DNA of 62,185 nt. Origin: Neobacillus niacini. GTDB taxonomy: Bacteria > Bacillota > Bacilli > Bacillales > Cytobacillaceae. Positions 55,733 to 62,185 of the stretch are shown in pieces (position 1 is the stretch's first letter; each line of letters opens with the position of its first letter). The notes beneath the pieces are model-generated. The model did no database searches. It was not told the DNA's origin and saw only the letters and a program-made list of their open reading frames with translations. The DNA lies in the NCBI RefSeq assembly GCF_030817595.1, contig NZ_JAUSZN010000002.1:1-62185 (forward strand). Direction: 5' to 3'. Position numbers and translations under genes: made by a program.

Positions 55733-57952
55733 TTAGATAGAACAGCTTTGAGAACCACAGTTATCACATTGTGGACAACCTTCAACCATGTGAAATTCCT
55801 CAGAACCACAGTTACCACAAGTCCAGTCGTCATACTTACCTTTAACCTTAGTACCAGTATTAGTACCAGTTTCGTCCTTAACTTCAACTTCAACAGTAGT
55901 TTCAGTGTCAGTAGAAAGTGTTAGAATCTGTTCGTCACGAGAATCCTGTCTATAGATTGTTCCACCCTTACAGCCTGATTTATAAAGATTCATGTAAACA
56001 GCCTCACATTGTTCTACAGTGTAATTAGCTGGTGCATTAACTGTTTTACTGATAGATGAATCAATATACTTTTGTGCTACAGCTTGAACCATTACATGTT
56101 CCTCAGGGGTTAAATCCATAGCCCCAACAAAGTAAGAAGGTAATTCATTTACTGTTGGGTTACTGTCCATAAATGCCTTTGCTACACCAGCATACTGTAC
56201 AGTCTTACCGATACGAGAAAGTCTGTCATACTTCATAGCAAAGTGAGGTTCAATACCAGTACTAACACTACCGTTAATGTCTAATAGTGAAGGTGTCATA
56301 GAACCTGTTGTACCAGTAGGTGCAAAGGTATTTAATGTTAGGTTACGAATACCGAATTTTTTAATATCGTTCTGAATGTCTTTTGGTAGACGTTTAACGA
56401 AACCTGATTGCATGAATTTAGTTTTCTTGAATAATGGGAATGAACCTTTTTCCTTAGCTAGTTCAACACTTGCACGATAAGATTCATCACGTAAGAAAGC
56501 CATAAGCTGATCAAACATAGCGTTAAACTCAGGTGAACCGTATCTAACACGTAAAGCGATAGCTAAGTCAGCTACACCCATGCCACCTAAACCGACACGT
56601 CTTTCTCCCTGTTGCCATTTCTTCATGTCCTTGTCAAAGTAGTAAGTTAAGTCAATAGCATTGTCAAGGAAACGAACACCAGTATGAATAGTTTCTTTAA
56701 GTAAATCCCAATCAATTTCATATAAGTTACCTAACTCGTCTGTGCCTGACACTTTAATCATGCGACCAAAGTTAACAGCAGATAAGTTGCAAGTGGAATT
56801 TCCAAGAATTGGTTGTTCACCACAAGGATTAGTAGCCTTAACTACACCTAAGTAATGTCCGTTATGGTTACGTTCAACCTCGTCAATGTAAATAATTCCC
56901 GGTTCAGCACTCGTATGATTAGAAACCATGATCTTATTCCACATTTCCTTAGCCTTAACTGTTCTGTGAACCTTAACAGAATCTTTACCATGTTTCTTAA
57001 TCCACTTATCAAGATCACCGTCCCAATCCTTGTCATAGCTAGAATGAGAAGTGTCAGGGAAAACAAGATTCCAGTCTAAGTCATGTTCTACAGCAAACAT
57101 AAAAGCGTCAGATACTAGGATTGAACTATTGTTACCTTCCATGAATCCTTGCTTACGCTTTGCCCCAATAAAGTCCTCGTTATAGTCAGGTGAGTTAATG
57201 TCATTTGTGTAGAATACGTCAGGGTGCCAATCATGTAGTGTAAGCATTTGTGCCCCACGTCTATTAGCCTGATTGATAAACTCAGTAAGTCCACTGAATT
57301 GATTACCTATAAAGATAGCACCAGTTGACTGACCTTTAGTTTTTGATAGTCCTGAATAACGTGGTCTAAATACTGATAGGTTAGTACCAACGCCTCCACC
57401 TCTAGCCATGATTTCAGAAATACGTCCCATATGGTGAAAAATAGCCTGTCTTGAATCACGACCTTTTTCTTTTGCGTAAGGTGCTAATTCAACGTCAATT
57501 ACATAACAGTTAAAAAGTGTTACCTGTGAATCATCACCAGCACCAGTTAAGATACGTCCACTAGGTACAAGGTGGAAATTCTCAATAGCTTTCTTAGCTT
57601 TCTTGTAAAATGCCTCTTTAGTTTCGCTAGGTTCTACACTTGCTAAAGCACCAGCTACACGATCAGCAGTTTGTTCAAATTTTGTTTCTACTAAAGCGTC
57701 AACTAAGTTAATATCTTGTACGAACTCGTCACCCACTTGATATTCAAAACCGTCAGCAGTTTGAAGTGTCATGATAACTTTTTCGCCTTCAACAGCCTTA
57801 ACAGTAGCTATTTCACGAACAGGATATTTACCGTCCTTTACTAGTGTTACAACGTCAGCACCCACTACAATAAACTGTGACTTATCCATAGATTTCTTTG
57901 CATAACGTGTTAAGTATAATTTTCTGTGAAACCCTTCTAATTCGATTGCCAT
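55733..57952 (-). CDS. nrdJ: Class II (B12-dependent) ribonucleotide reductase
   Basis: 739 residues that reduce ribonucleotides to deoxyribonucleotides using adenosylcobalamin. Active-site positions are visible: Cys of FNCYVIDV (about 149), the finger-loop ATNPCGEQPI (about 373-382, Cys 377 and Glu 379) and Cys of STCNLS (about 388). A C-terminal redox tail contains a zinc-ribbon (WTCGNCG ... CPQCDNCG) and a final SCSI. The layout fits NrdJ, and no NrdB radical subunit gene exists in the genome. The middle-type promoter 64 bases upstream makes it the head of a nucleotide-supply operon. Confidence 0.9.
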   Translation of the reverse strand: MAIELEGFHRKLYLTRYAKKSMDKSQFIVVGADVVTLVKDGKYPVREIATVKAVEGEKVIMTLQTADGFEYQVGDEFVQDINLVDALVETKFEQTADRVAGALASVEPSETKEAFYKKAKKAIENFHLVPSGRILTGAGDDSQVTLFNCYVIDVELAPYAKEKGRDSRQAIFHHMGRISEIMARGGGVGTNLSVFRPRYSGLSKTKGQSTGAIFIGNQFSGLTEFINQANRRGAQMLTLHDWHPDVFYTNDINSPDYNEDFIGAKRKQGFMEGNNSSILVSDAFMFAVEHDLDWNLVFPDTSHSSYDKDWDGDLDKWIKKHGKDSVKVHRTVKAKEMWNKIMVSNHTSAEPGIIYIDEVERNHNGHYLGVVKATNPCGEQPILGNSTCNLSAVNFGRMIKVSGTDELGNLYEIDWDLLKETIHTGVRFLDNAIDLTYYFDKDMKKWQQGERRVGLGGMGVADLAIALRVRYGSPEFNAMFDQLMAFLRDESYRASVELAKEKGSFPLFKKTKFMQSGFVKRLPKDIQNDIKKFGIRNLTLNTFAPTGTTGSMTPSLLDINGSVSTGIEPHFAMKYDRLSRIGKTVQYAGVAKAFMDSNPTVNELPSYFVGAMDLTPEEHVMVQAVAQKYIDSSISKTVNAPANYTVEQCEAVYMNLYKSGCKGGTIYRQDSRDEQILTLSTDTETTVEVEVKDETGTNTGTKVKGKYDDWTCGNCGSEEFHMVEGCPQCDNCGSQSCSI

Positions 57953-58015
57953 AATATATAAACTCTCCTTTTGATTGTCATTTTTTAGTGAGTGGTTCAG
58001 CCGAACCCCTTACAA

Positions 58016-58049
58016 TTAAGTACTAACGATATTGAAAGAAAAAAGGACA
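58016..58049 (-). promoter_or_regulatory. Middle-type promoter of the nrdJ operon
   Basis: TGTCC-N17-GTTAGTACTTAA on the minus strand; TGTCC lies within the preceding terminator stem. Confidence 0.8.
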
Positions 58050-58073
58050 CGAGAAAGTAAATTTCTCATGCCC
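58038..58073 (-). terminator. Terminator after thyA
   Basis: Hairpin GGGCATGAGAAA / TTTCTCGTGTCC followed by six T on the minus strand. Confidence 0.85.
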
Positions 58074-58079
58074 TAATTA

Positions 58080-58922
58080 CTAAATAGCTATTTCTAACTT
58101 ACCTATTTGTGGGTGTGGTTCATAACCTTCTAACTTAAAGTGTTCAACCTTGAAGTCATAGAAGTTCTTAACTGAATCGTCAATGATAAGTTTAGGTGCT
58201 GGTAGTGGTTCTCTACCTACAACGTCAATAGCCTGATCTATATGTCTTGTATAGATATGAAGGTTGTTAATGTAGTGGTTAAACTTTCCTACTAACATGC
58301 CAGCCGATTGTGCTACCATGTGTAACAGTAAAGCGTATTGAGTTACGTTAATGTTACCAGCCACAAGGTAATCACTTGAACGCTGTACAAGTGTCATATT
58401 AAGACGTTCACCGTCAAAGTCCCACATTGTCAAGAAAGCACAAGGATATAAAGTCATTCCATGTAAGTCCTCGTGATTGTAAAGGTTAGTTATCATTCTA
58501 CGACTATAAGGGTTATTCTTTAAGTCCCATATTAGCCTGTCTATTTGAGTGAAATAACCTTCCTTGTACTTGTGTTCATAAGCCATTTGACGACCATAAG
58601 CAAGCCCTAGATCACCCTTGTCATTAGCCCACTCACGCCAGTACTTAACACCGTACTTATATTCTAATAGTTCAACGTCATTAGACTGTTCTTGATAAAT
58701 CCATAAGTCCTCTTTTAGTCCAGCCTTCCAAGCAGTAGGACGTAAAGAACCTATAGGAAATTCCTCAGCAAGATCATACTCATTAAGGACACCAAAAACT
58801 TTAAGGGTGTTAGCTGGTGTACCGTCAGCCCAAACAGGACGAATAGCTTGTCCCTCGTCAGATACACCTTGATTTAATACCCTTTTAAGGTTCATCTTAA
58901 TTTGAATATCAGCCTTAGTCAT
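58080..58922 (-). CDS. thyA: Thymidylate synthase (ThyA, phi3T/Bacillus type)
   Basis: About 280 residues, converting dUMP to dTMP with methylene-tetrahydrofolate. It aligns with phi3T/B. subtilis ThyA: ISDE-like VSDEGQAIRPVWADGTPANT, the catalytic Cys in TLYPCAFLTMWDF, RSSDYLVAGNINVTQYALLL with the substrate-binding Asn, and IYTRHIDQ near the end. Relative to phi3T the residue usually Gln after the Cys loop is Met. I start at MTKADIQIK, whose ATG overlaps the previous stop; the longer TTG reading lies inside the upstream gene. Confidence 0.9.
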   Translation of the reverse strand: MTKADIQIKMNLKRVLNQGVSDEGQAIRPVWADGTPANTLKVFGVLNEYDLAEEFPIGSLRPTAWKAGLKEDLWIYQEQSNDVELLEYKYGVKYWREWANDKGDLGLAYGRQMAYEHKYKEGYFTQIDRLIWDLKNNPYSRRMITNLYNHEDLHGMTLYPCAFLTMWDFDGERLNMTLVQRSSDYLVAGNINVTQYALLLHMVAQSAGMLVGKFNHYINNLHIYTRHIDQAIDVVGREPLPAPKLIIDDSVKNFYDFKVEHFKLEGYEPHPQIGKLEIAI

Positions 58923-59235
58923 TGTCGTGACCACACTCGAAACCGTCCTCATATCCCTCAGCGTAACCCTCAGCTTTTCCTTCCTCAAAAGCGTCCTCTA
59001 CTTTAGAATCAAGTTCATATTCAGCCTCACTATATCCCTCAGAAAAGCCCTCGTCTTTACCCATATCATATTGATACTCAGCCTGTTCCTCTAAGTCCTC
59101 AATAGTGTCAGTAATGACAGTGATAAGGTTGTCAAAGTCGTCCTCTAGTTCAGGTGCTTTTTCAATCATAGCCTCTAGTTGATATGCTAATGTGCGTTGA
59201 CCTTTATCGAATAATAATTGTAGTTCAAATTTCAT
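58915..59235 (-). CDS. Acidic protein with EGY-type repeats (106 aa)
   Basis: 106 residues, very acidic. The C-terminal half has short repeats of the form EG[FYK]-x-EGY (GKDEGFSEGYSEAEYE, then EGKAEGYAEGYEDGFECG). No family recognised; low complexity suggests a disordered binding segment. Coupled to thyA by an eight-base overlap. Confidence 0.5.
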   Translation of the reverse strand: MKFELQLLFDKGQRTLAYQLEAMIEKAPELEDDFDNLITVITDTIEDLEEQAEYQYDMGKDEGFSEGYSEAEYELDSKVEDAFEEGKAEGYAEGYEDGFECGHDND

Positions 59236-59561
59236 TAGTTTTTACCTCCAAAGTTAGTCACTAGTTTTAGTAGCTGGTCTAGCTGTCTCAAAGTCCCTTT
59301 AAATTCAAAGTCAGCCTGTTCAAACTCGATAGGTGATTCCATAATTTCTTCTTTAAGTGCCTGTCTTAATGAGTGGTTTTCTTCTTCTAACTTAATGATC
59401 AATGCCCCAGCGTGTACGTTTTCCTCGTGCAAGATTCCGTTTTCCTCTAATAGAGAATCGTTAAGACTTTCTAAGTCCTCATACTGATCTTTCATAACCT
59501 CGATTTGTGCCTCTAATTCCATGTTTGTAACGTTAGCAATAAATAATTTAAAGTTTTCCAT
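59235..59561 (-). CDS. Coiled-coil protein (108 aa)
   Basis: About 108 residues, one long acidic coiled coil (LEAQIEVMKDQYEDLESLND and following). I start at MENFKLFIANV because GGAGGAATTT precedes it; the longer reading overlaps the thymidine kinase gene. No family recognised. Second gene after thymidine kinase in the middle-type operon. Confidence 0.55.
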   Translation of the reverse strand: MENFKLFIANVTNMELEAQIEVMKDQYEDLESLNDSLLEENGILHEENVHAGALIIKLEEENHSLRQALKEEIMESPIEFEQADFEFKGTLRQLDQLLKLVTNFGGKN

Positions 59562-59562
59562 T

Positions 59563-60111
59563 TTAAAATTCCTCCATAGGGTTTTTATTGTCATAGCATT
59601 TTCTACATAGTGGTTGATAGGTGTCACTTGAACCTAATACATTTCTTTCTTTTTCACTTGTCTTACGATCAGACACCCAAGCGTCTTGACCACAGTGATT
59701 ACATACAGCCTTTAGTTTTACAACGTCCTCAGCAATAGCCATAAGACTAGCTGTTACAATAAATGGGTTAGCCTGAAAGTCAATGTCAAGACCAGCAACA
59801 ATAACTGTCTTTCCTTTTTTCAAAAGAAACTTGATAACCTCAACTACCCTGTGATTAAAGAACTGTATTTCGTCAATCAAGTAAACGTCATGATTCATAA
59901 AGTCCAGTAGTTCGTCAGGCATTGACACCTCAATATTAAAAGCGTGTACCTTTTCACCGTTATGAGTGACTATTTCATTTTCTGAATAACGAGTGTCAAA
60001 GTTAGGCTTGAAGTAAGCCACTGTTTTTCCAGCCCTTTCTAACCTTCTTCCACGTCTTTGTAACTCAGTGGATTTCTCAGCAAACATTGAACCAGTGATA
60101 ACGGTTAACAC
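59563..60111 (-). CDS. tdk: Thymidine kinase with altered Walker A
   Basis: 182 residues of the TK2/type II family: P-loop region ITGSMFAEKSTELQRRGRRL, the DEIQFF Walker B-like motif, VAGLDIDFQANPF lasso/substrate loop, and a zinc site CNHCGQDAWVSDRKT with CRKCYD. In ordinary enzymes the P-loop reads GSMFSGKS; here the invariant Gly before Lys is Glu (GAG codon). Either this enzyme tolerates the change or its activity is reduced. First gene of the operon leading to thyA; middle-type promoter 32 bases upstream. Confidence 0.88.
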   Translation of the reverse strand: MLTVITGSMFAEKSTELQRRGRRLERAGKTVAYFKPNFDTRYSENEIVTHNGEKVHAFNIEVSMPDELLDFMNHDVYLIDEIQFFNHRVVEVIKFLLKKGKTVIVAGLDIDFQANPFIVTASLMAIAEDVVKLKAVCNHCGQDAWVSDRKTSEKERNVLGSSDTYQPLCRKCYDNKNPMEEF

Positions 60112-60142
60112 GTTTATTCCTCCTTTTTGTTTCGCCTTACAT

Positions 60143-60176
60143 TTATGTACTAACGATTAGTGACCTTTTTAGGACA
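60143..60176 (-). promoter_or_regulatory. Middle-type promoter of the thymidine kinase operon
   Basis: TGTCC-N17-GTTAGTACATAA on the minus strand. Confidence 0.8.
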
Positions 60177-60202
60177 AAAAAAAGAACGCTTTTCAGCGTC
60201 CT
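60176..60202 (-). terminator. Terminator of the Cas4-like/RuvC-like operon
   Basis: Hairpin GGACGCTG / AGCGTTC followed by eight T on the minus strand; the T run abuts TGTCC of the next promoter. Confidence 0.8.
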
Positions 60203-60203
60203 G

Positions 60204-60392
60204 TTAGAATCCTATTGATTTCTTTTCTTTCTTTTCTTCCACTTCCTCTTTATAAATACAGATCAAGTAAACAAGTTCTTTATCCTGTTTACCTAAGAGT
60301 ACCTGAACTACATAACCACTATCTATTAAGCCTTTTACGATACGATTCTTTGATTCAATGTCATAAGCGTAAATAGTGTAGTCGATACTCAT
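60204..60392 (-). CDS. Small hypothetical protein (62 aa)
   Basis: 62 residues: beta-alpha-type N-terminal half (DYTIYAYDIESKNRIVKGLI) and a Lys/Glu-rich C-terminal tail (KEEVEEKKEKKSIGF). Strong AAAGGAGGTG ribosome site. No family recognised. Last gene of the operon. Confidence 0.5.
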   Translation of the reverse strand: MSIDYTIYAYDIESKNRIVKGLIDSGYVVQVLLGKQDKELVYLICIYKEEVEEKKEKKSIGF

Positions 60393-60417
60393 AATAGTCT
60401 CACCTCCTTTGAGTGAA

Positions 60418-60909
60418 CTATATCCAACCTTTCTGTAATGCTAATGCGATAGCGACACCAACAGCGTCAGATTCATCATTCGTTTTATACTTAACGACAC
60501 CTACATAACTTTCTAGTGCCTCAGCTAATTGTTCCTTTGTAGCCTTACCGTTTCCAGTAACAGCTTTCTTCACTGAGGTAGGTGCTATTTCGTCTATATT
60601 CTCAACCTCTTTACAATATAGCGTAAAAAGTAATAGTCCTACCGTCCTTTGAATCTGTTGAGTAGCTACAGCGAACTTATTAAAGCCTTTTTCAAACACC
60701 ACAGCGTCAAAGGTATAACGATCAAGAATGTCATTAGCATGATTCCATATTTGAAATAATCTAAAGCCTGTTGACTTCTTTGAATTTGTTTTAACGTGAC
60801 TTACCTCAATGACTTTTATATTCTTTGTAATTAAGTTAACTTCACATACAGCAAAGGCTGGACAGGCAAGTGAACTATCAATAGCTAATATTAGTTTCTT
60901 GTTACTCAT
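60418..60909 (-). CDS. RuvC-like Holliday junction resolvase
   Basis: About 163 residues with the RNase H-fold acidic residues of RuvC: LAIDSSLACPAFAVCE (first Asp), VFEKGFNKFAVAT (Glu), and the C-terminal NDESDAVGVAIALA (Asp pair). It resolves recombination and replication junctions before packaging. I start at MSNKKLILAIDSS, preceded by GGTGAGG within the end of the upstream gene; the longer reading has no ribosome site. Confidence 0.82.
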   Translation of the reverse strand: MSNKKLILAIDSSLACPAFAVCEVNLITKNIKVIEVSHVKTNSKKSTGFRLFQIWNHANDILDRYTFDAVVFEKGFNKFAVATQQIQRTVGLLLFTLYCKEVENIDEIAPTSVKKAVTGNGKATKEQLAEALESYVGVVKYKTNDESDAVGVAIALALQKGWI

Positions 60910-61801
60910 TGACCTCACCACACACTTTCTTGTATGGACAGAACATACACTTACTAGGATTAGGTGCTGGTACATAACCAGTGTCAACCTTTTCAGCAAC
61001 CCTAGCCCACTTGTTTAACAGGATAGTACGATCTTGTTCAGTTATTCTAGTGTAGAAAATCTTAAAGTCAGGACGTGCGTTTTCATTTGTTGTCCATTTG
61101 TCCTTAGCTACAGATTCATAAGTTATTAACCACTCGTCAACACCGAATAGAATAGAGTAAGCTACACACTGTAACCTATGACTAGGTGAAGGTTCTTTAA
61201 GTTGCTTTATTTGTGCTACACTGTTTGACTTTGTTTTATATTCAAAACCAACCTTAGTACCGTCTTTGTATTGAAGGATACCGTCACACATACCGAATAG
61301 AACGAATGTTACACCGTTATGTTCGATTACCTTCCAATCCTCAATATTCTTTTCCCATGCTGGTAAACCATTTTCCAATCTCAATACTACAAAGTCAGGA
61401 TTTTCTACAACAATTTCAGCCTCTAATAGTTGTCGCTGGATAGCACCATGAACAGCAGTACTATTTCTAGTCCACCGTCTTTGAAATGGGTGTCCTGTAT
61501 CCTCGTCCTTCTCAGCCTTGTTAGCCTTAAAGAACAATTCTCTTTCACACTTGTCAGAACTAGAAGGTGAAAACCTTGCTAACTCTTTAGGGTAAGTCTT
61601 AGGTGTTTTCATTACTTCAATAGCGTGTGCCTGTTCTTTTAGTAGTAGTTCCTCAACCTCAACAATATCAAAGTAATCCTTACTATTAACAGCTTCAATG
61701 TGATTATGAAACGCTTGAACCAATTCGTCACCACGTTTATTCCCCTCTTTCTTTGCTAATACTTGTTCTCTTAATTCAGTAGGTTTAGAAAGCAAACTCA
61801 T
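60902..61801 (-). CDS. Cas4/RecB-like PD-(D/E)XK nuclease with Cys cluster
   Basis: 299 residues. The nuclease core FGMCDGILQYKDGTKVGFEY-K-T-K has the D then E-x-K motif. A first Cys in SDKCERELFF and a C-terminal CMFCPYKKVC give four Cys typical of an iron-sulfur cluster as in Cas4/AddB. Such phage proteins act as 5'-3' exonucleases for DNA recombination or host DNA breakdown. It is the gene just upstream of polA in this circle, but separated from it by a terminator. Confidence 0.78.
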   Translation of the reverse strand: MSLLSKPTELREQVLAKKEGNKRGDELVQAFHNHIEAVNSKDYFDIVEVEELLLKEQAHAIEVMKTPKTYPKELARFSPSSSDKCERELFFKANKAEKDEDTGHPFQRRWTRNSTAVHGAIQRQLLEAEIVVENPDFVVLRLENGLPAWEKNIEDWKVIEHNGVTFVLFGMCDGILQYKDGTKVGFEYKTKSNSVAQIKQLKEPSPSHRLQCVAYSILFGVDEWLITYESVAKDKWTTNENARPDFKIFYTRITEQDRTILLNKWARVAEKVDTGYVPAPNPSKCMFCPYKKVCGEVNE

Positions 61802-61831
61802 TTTTTACACGTCCTTTTCTTTTTTATATAA

Positions 61832-61858
61832 AGAAAAAGACACCCTCTAAGAGTGTCC
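61832..61858 (-). terminator. Terminator after polA
   Basis: Hairpin GGACACTC / GAGGGTGTC followed by TTTTTCTTT on the minus strand. Confidence 0.8.
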
Positions 61859-61863
61859 TTTAT

Positions 61864-62185
61864 TTAAGCAAAATGTTTTTTAATTGGTGTTAAGTCGCCC
61901 CAACAGTTTCCTAACTCACCGTCAGTACCACTAGGAATGTTATTAAGTTGTACAGTGTCAGTCATGACAGCCTCAAATAATGCTACTTCTTCTCGTGTAA
62001 TGTCCTTAGGTACTCTAAATAGTAATTCGTCATGTACTGTTGCCAGTAGTGCGAACGTTCTATCAGGTGTAGAAAGTTGCTTACACAAGGCTTGTCCCTC
62101 GATCATACATTTCTTAGTTTGAATGGCTGACGTTCCTTGAATCTTAGCGTTAGTTGAATAAGTGTCATAAACTCTAGCTGGATTT
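61864..62185 (-). CDS. polA: DNA polymerase family A, C-terminal part (continues from window start)
   Basis: Carboxy-terminal 107 codons of the polymerase that begins at base 1835. The segment holds motif C, VHDELLF (about residue 662 of the joined protein), with the catalytic Asp, and ends in TAA followed by a strong terminator. The ATG at 62106 is an internal Met, not a start: the open frame extends upstream of it to the window edge and joins in phase. The gene is therefore intact and only split by where the circle was opened. Confidence 0.96.
   Translation of the reverse strand, partial: NPARVYDTYSTNAKIQGTSAIQTKKCMIEGQALCKQLSTPDRTFALLATVHDELLFRVPKDITREEVALFEAVMTDTVQLNNIPSGTDGELGNCWGDLTPIKKHFA

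Noticed and set aside
1..62185. tRNA, rRNA and insertion sequences
   Set aside because: No cloverleaf with a GTTCRA-type T arm, no rRNA motifs, and no transposase gene flanked by inverted repeats was found on either strand by eye.

Overview
The window is a complete circular, or circularly permuted, genome of a siphovirus-type phage of a Gram-positive host. The proof of closure is internal: a family A DNA polymerase gene runs leftward off base 1 and continues in the same frame from base 62185 to its stop codon at 61864. The DNA is AT-rich. Ribosome binding sites are strong AGGAGG types. ThyA is of the phi3T/Bacillus type, and there are LysM/SleB-type and amidase/LysM wall hydrolases, a BhlA-like holin and TP901-1-like tail genes. 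Together these point to Bacillales; genus and species cannot be read from the sequence.

Layout: nearly every gene is on the minus strand, so transcription runs right to left. (i) 38.0-41.3 kb and 50.2-62.2 kb wrapping to 1-10.5 kb: replication, nucleotide metabolism and nucleases (PolA, SSB-like protein, primase, DnaB-like helicase, DnaC-like loader, two initiator-like proteins, class II ribonucleotide reductase, thymidylate synthase, thymidine kinase, dNMP kinase, MazG, RuvC-like, Cas4-like and DEDD nucleases, two sigma-like proteins). (ii) 10.8-13.3 kb: lysis genes (amidase endolysin with two LysM, holin-like proteins, YiiX-like hydrolase). (iii) 13.3-25.5 kb: tail genes, including a -1 frameshifted chaperone pair. 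(iv) 25.5-38.0 kb: head-tail connectors, fibres and Ig-like decoration proteins, a putative wall hydrolase, capsid, scaffold, head morphogenesis protein, portal and terminase. (v) 41.3-42.2 kb: a long non-coding, repeat-rich, G/T-biased segment. (vi) 42.2-49.4 kb: about a dozen small early genes, most with their own sigma-A-type promoter and terminator (ArdA, ArdC-like, DUF3846, small membrane proteins), ending in a resolvase, a ribbon-helix-helix protein and ParA. The three clear plus-strand genes are an XRE repressor with a membrane protein (3.8-4.6 kb) and a second XRE regulator (53.3 kb).

How it works together: no integrase is visible. ParA, an RHH partner, a resolvase, a Rep-like gene with internal iterons and DnaA boxes, and a plus-strand RNA antisense to the rep leader make a coherent plasmid maintenance set, so I infer a phage-plasmid (a prophage that replicates as a plasmid). 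The lytic programme appears three-tiered. Host-type TTGACA-N17-TATGAT promoters drive the early cassettes. Twelve copies of a distinct element, TGTCC-N17-GTTAGTACNTAA, precede the replication and metabolism operons and one phage sigma-like gene. The structural genes form long operons without that element. A 14-bp palindrome in the promoter of the second XRE gene recurs at three other promoters (a small early gene, rep, and scaffold/capsid), which suggests a regulon. The most novel items are the 12-copy middle promoter with its candidate sigma factors, the rep-control locus at 10.0-10.75 kb, and the 41.3-42.2 kb segment.
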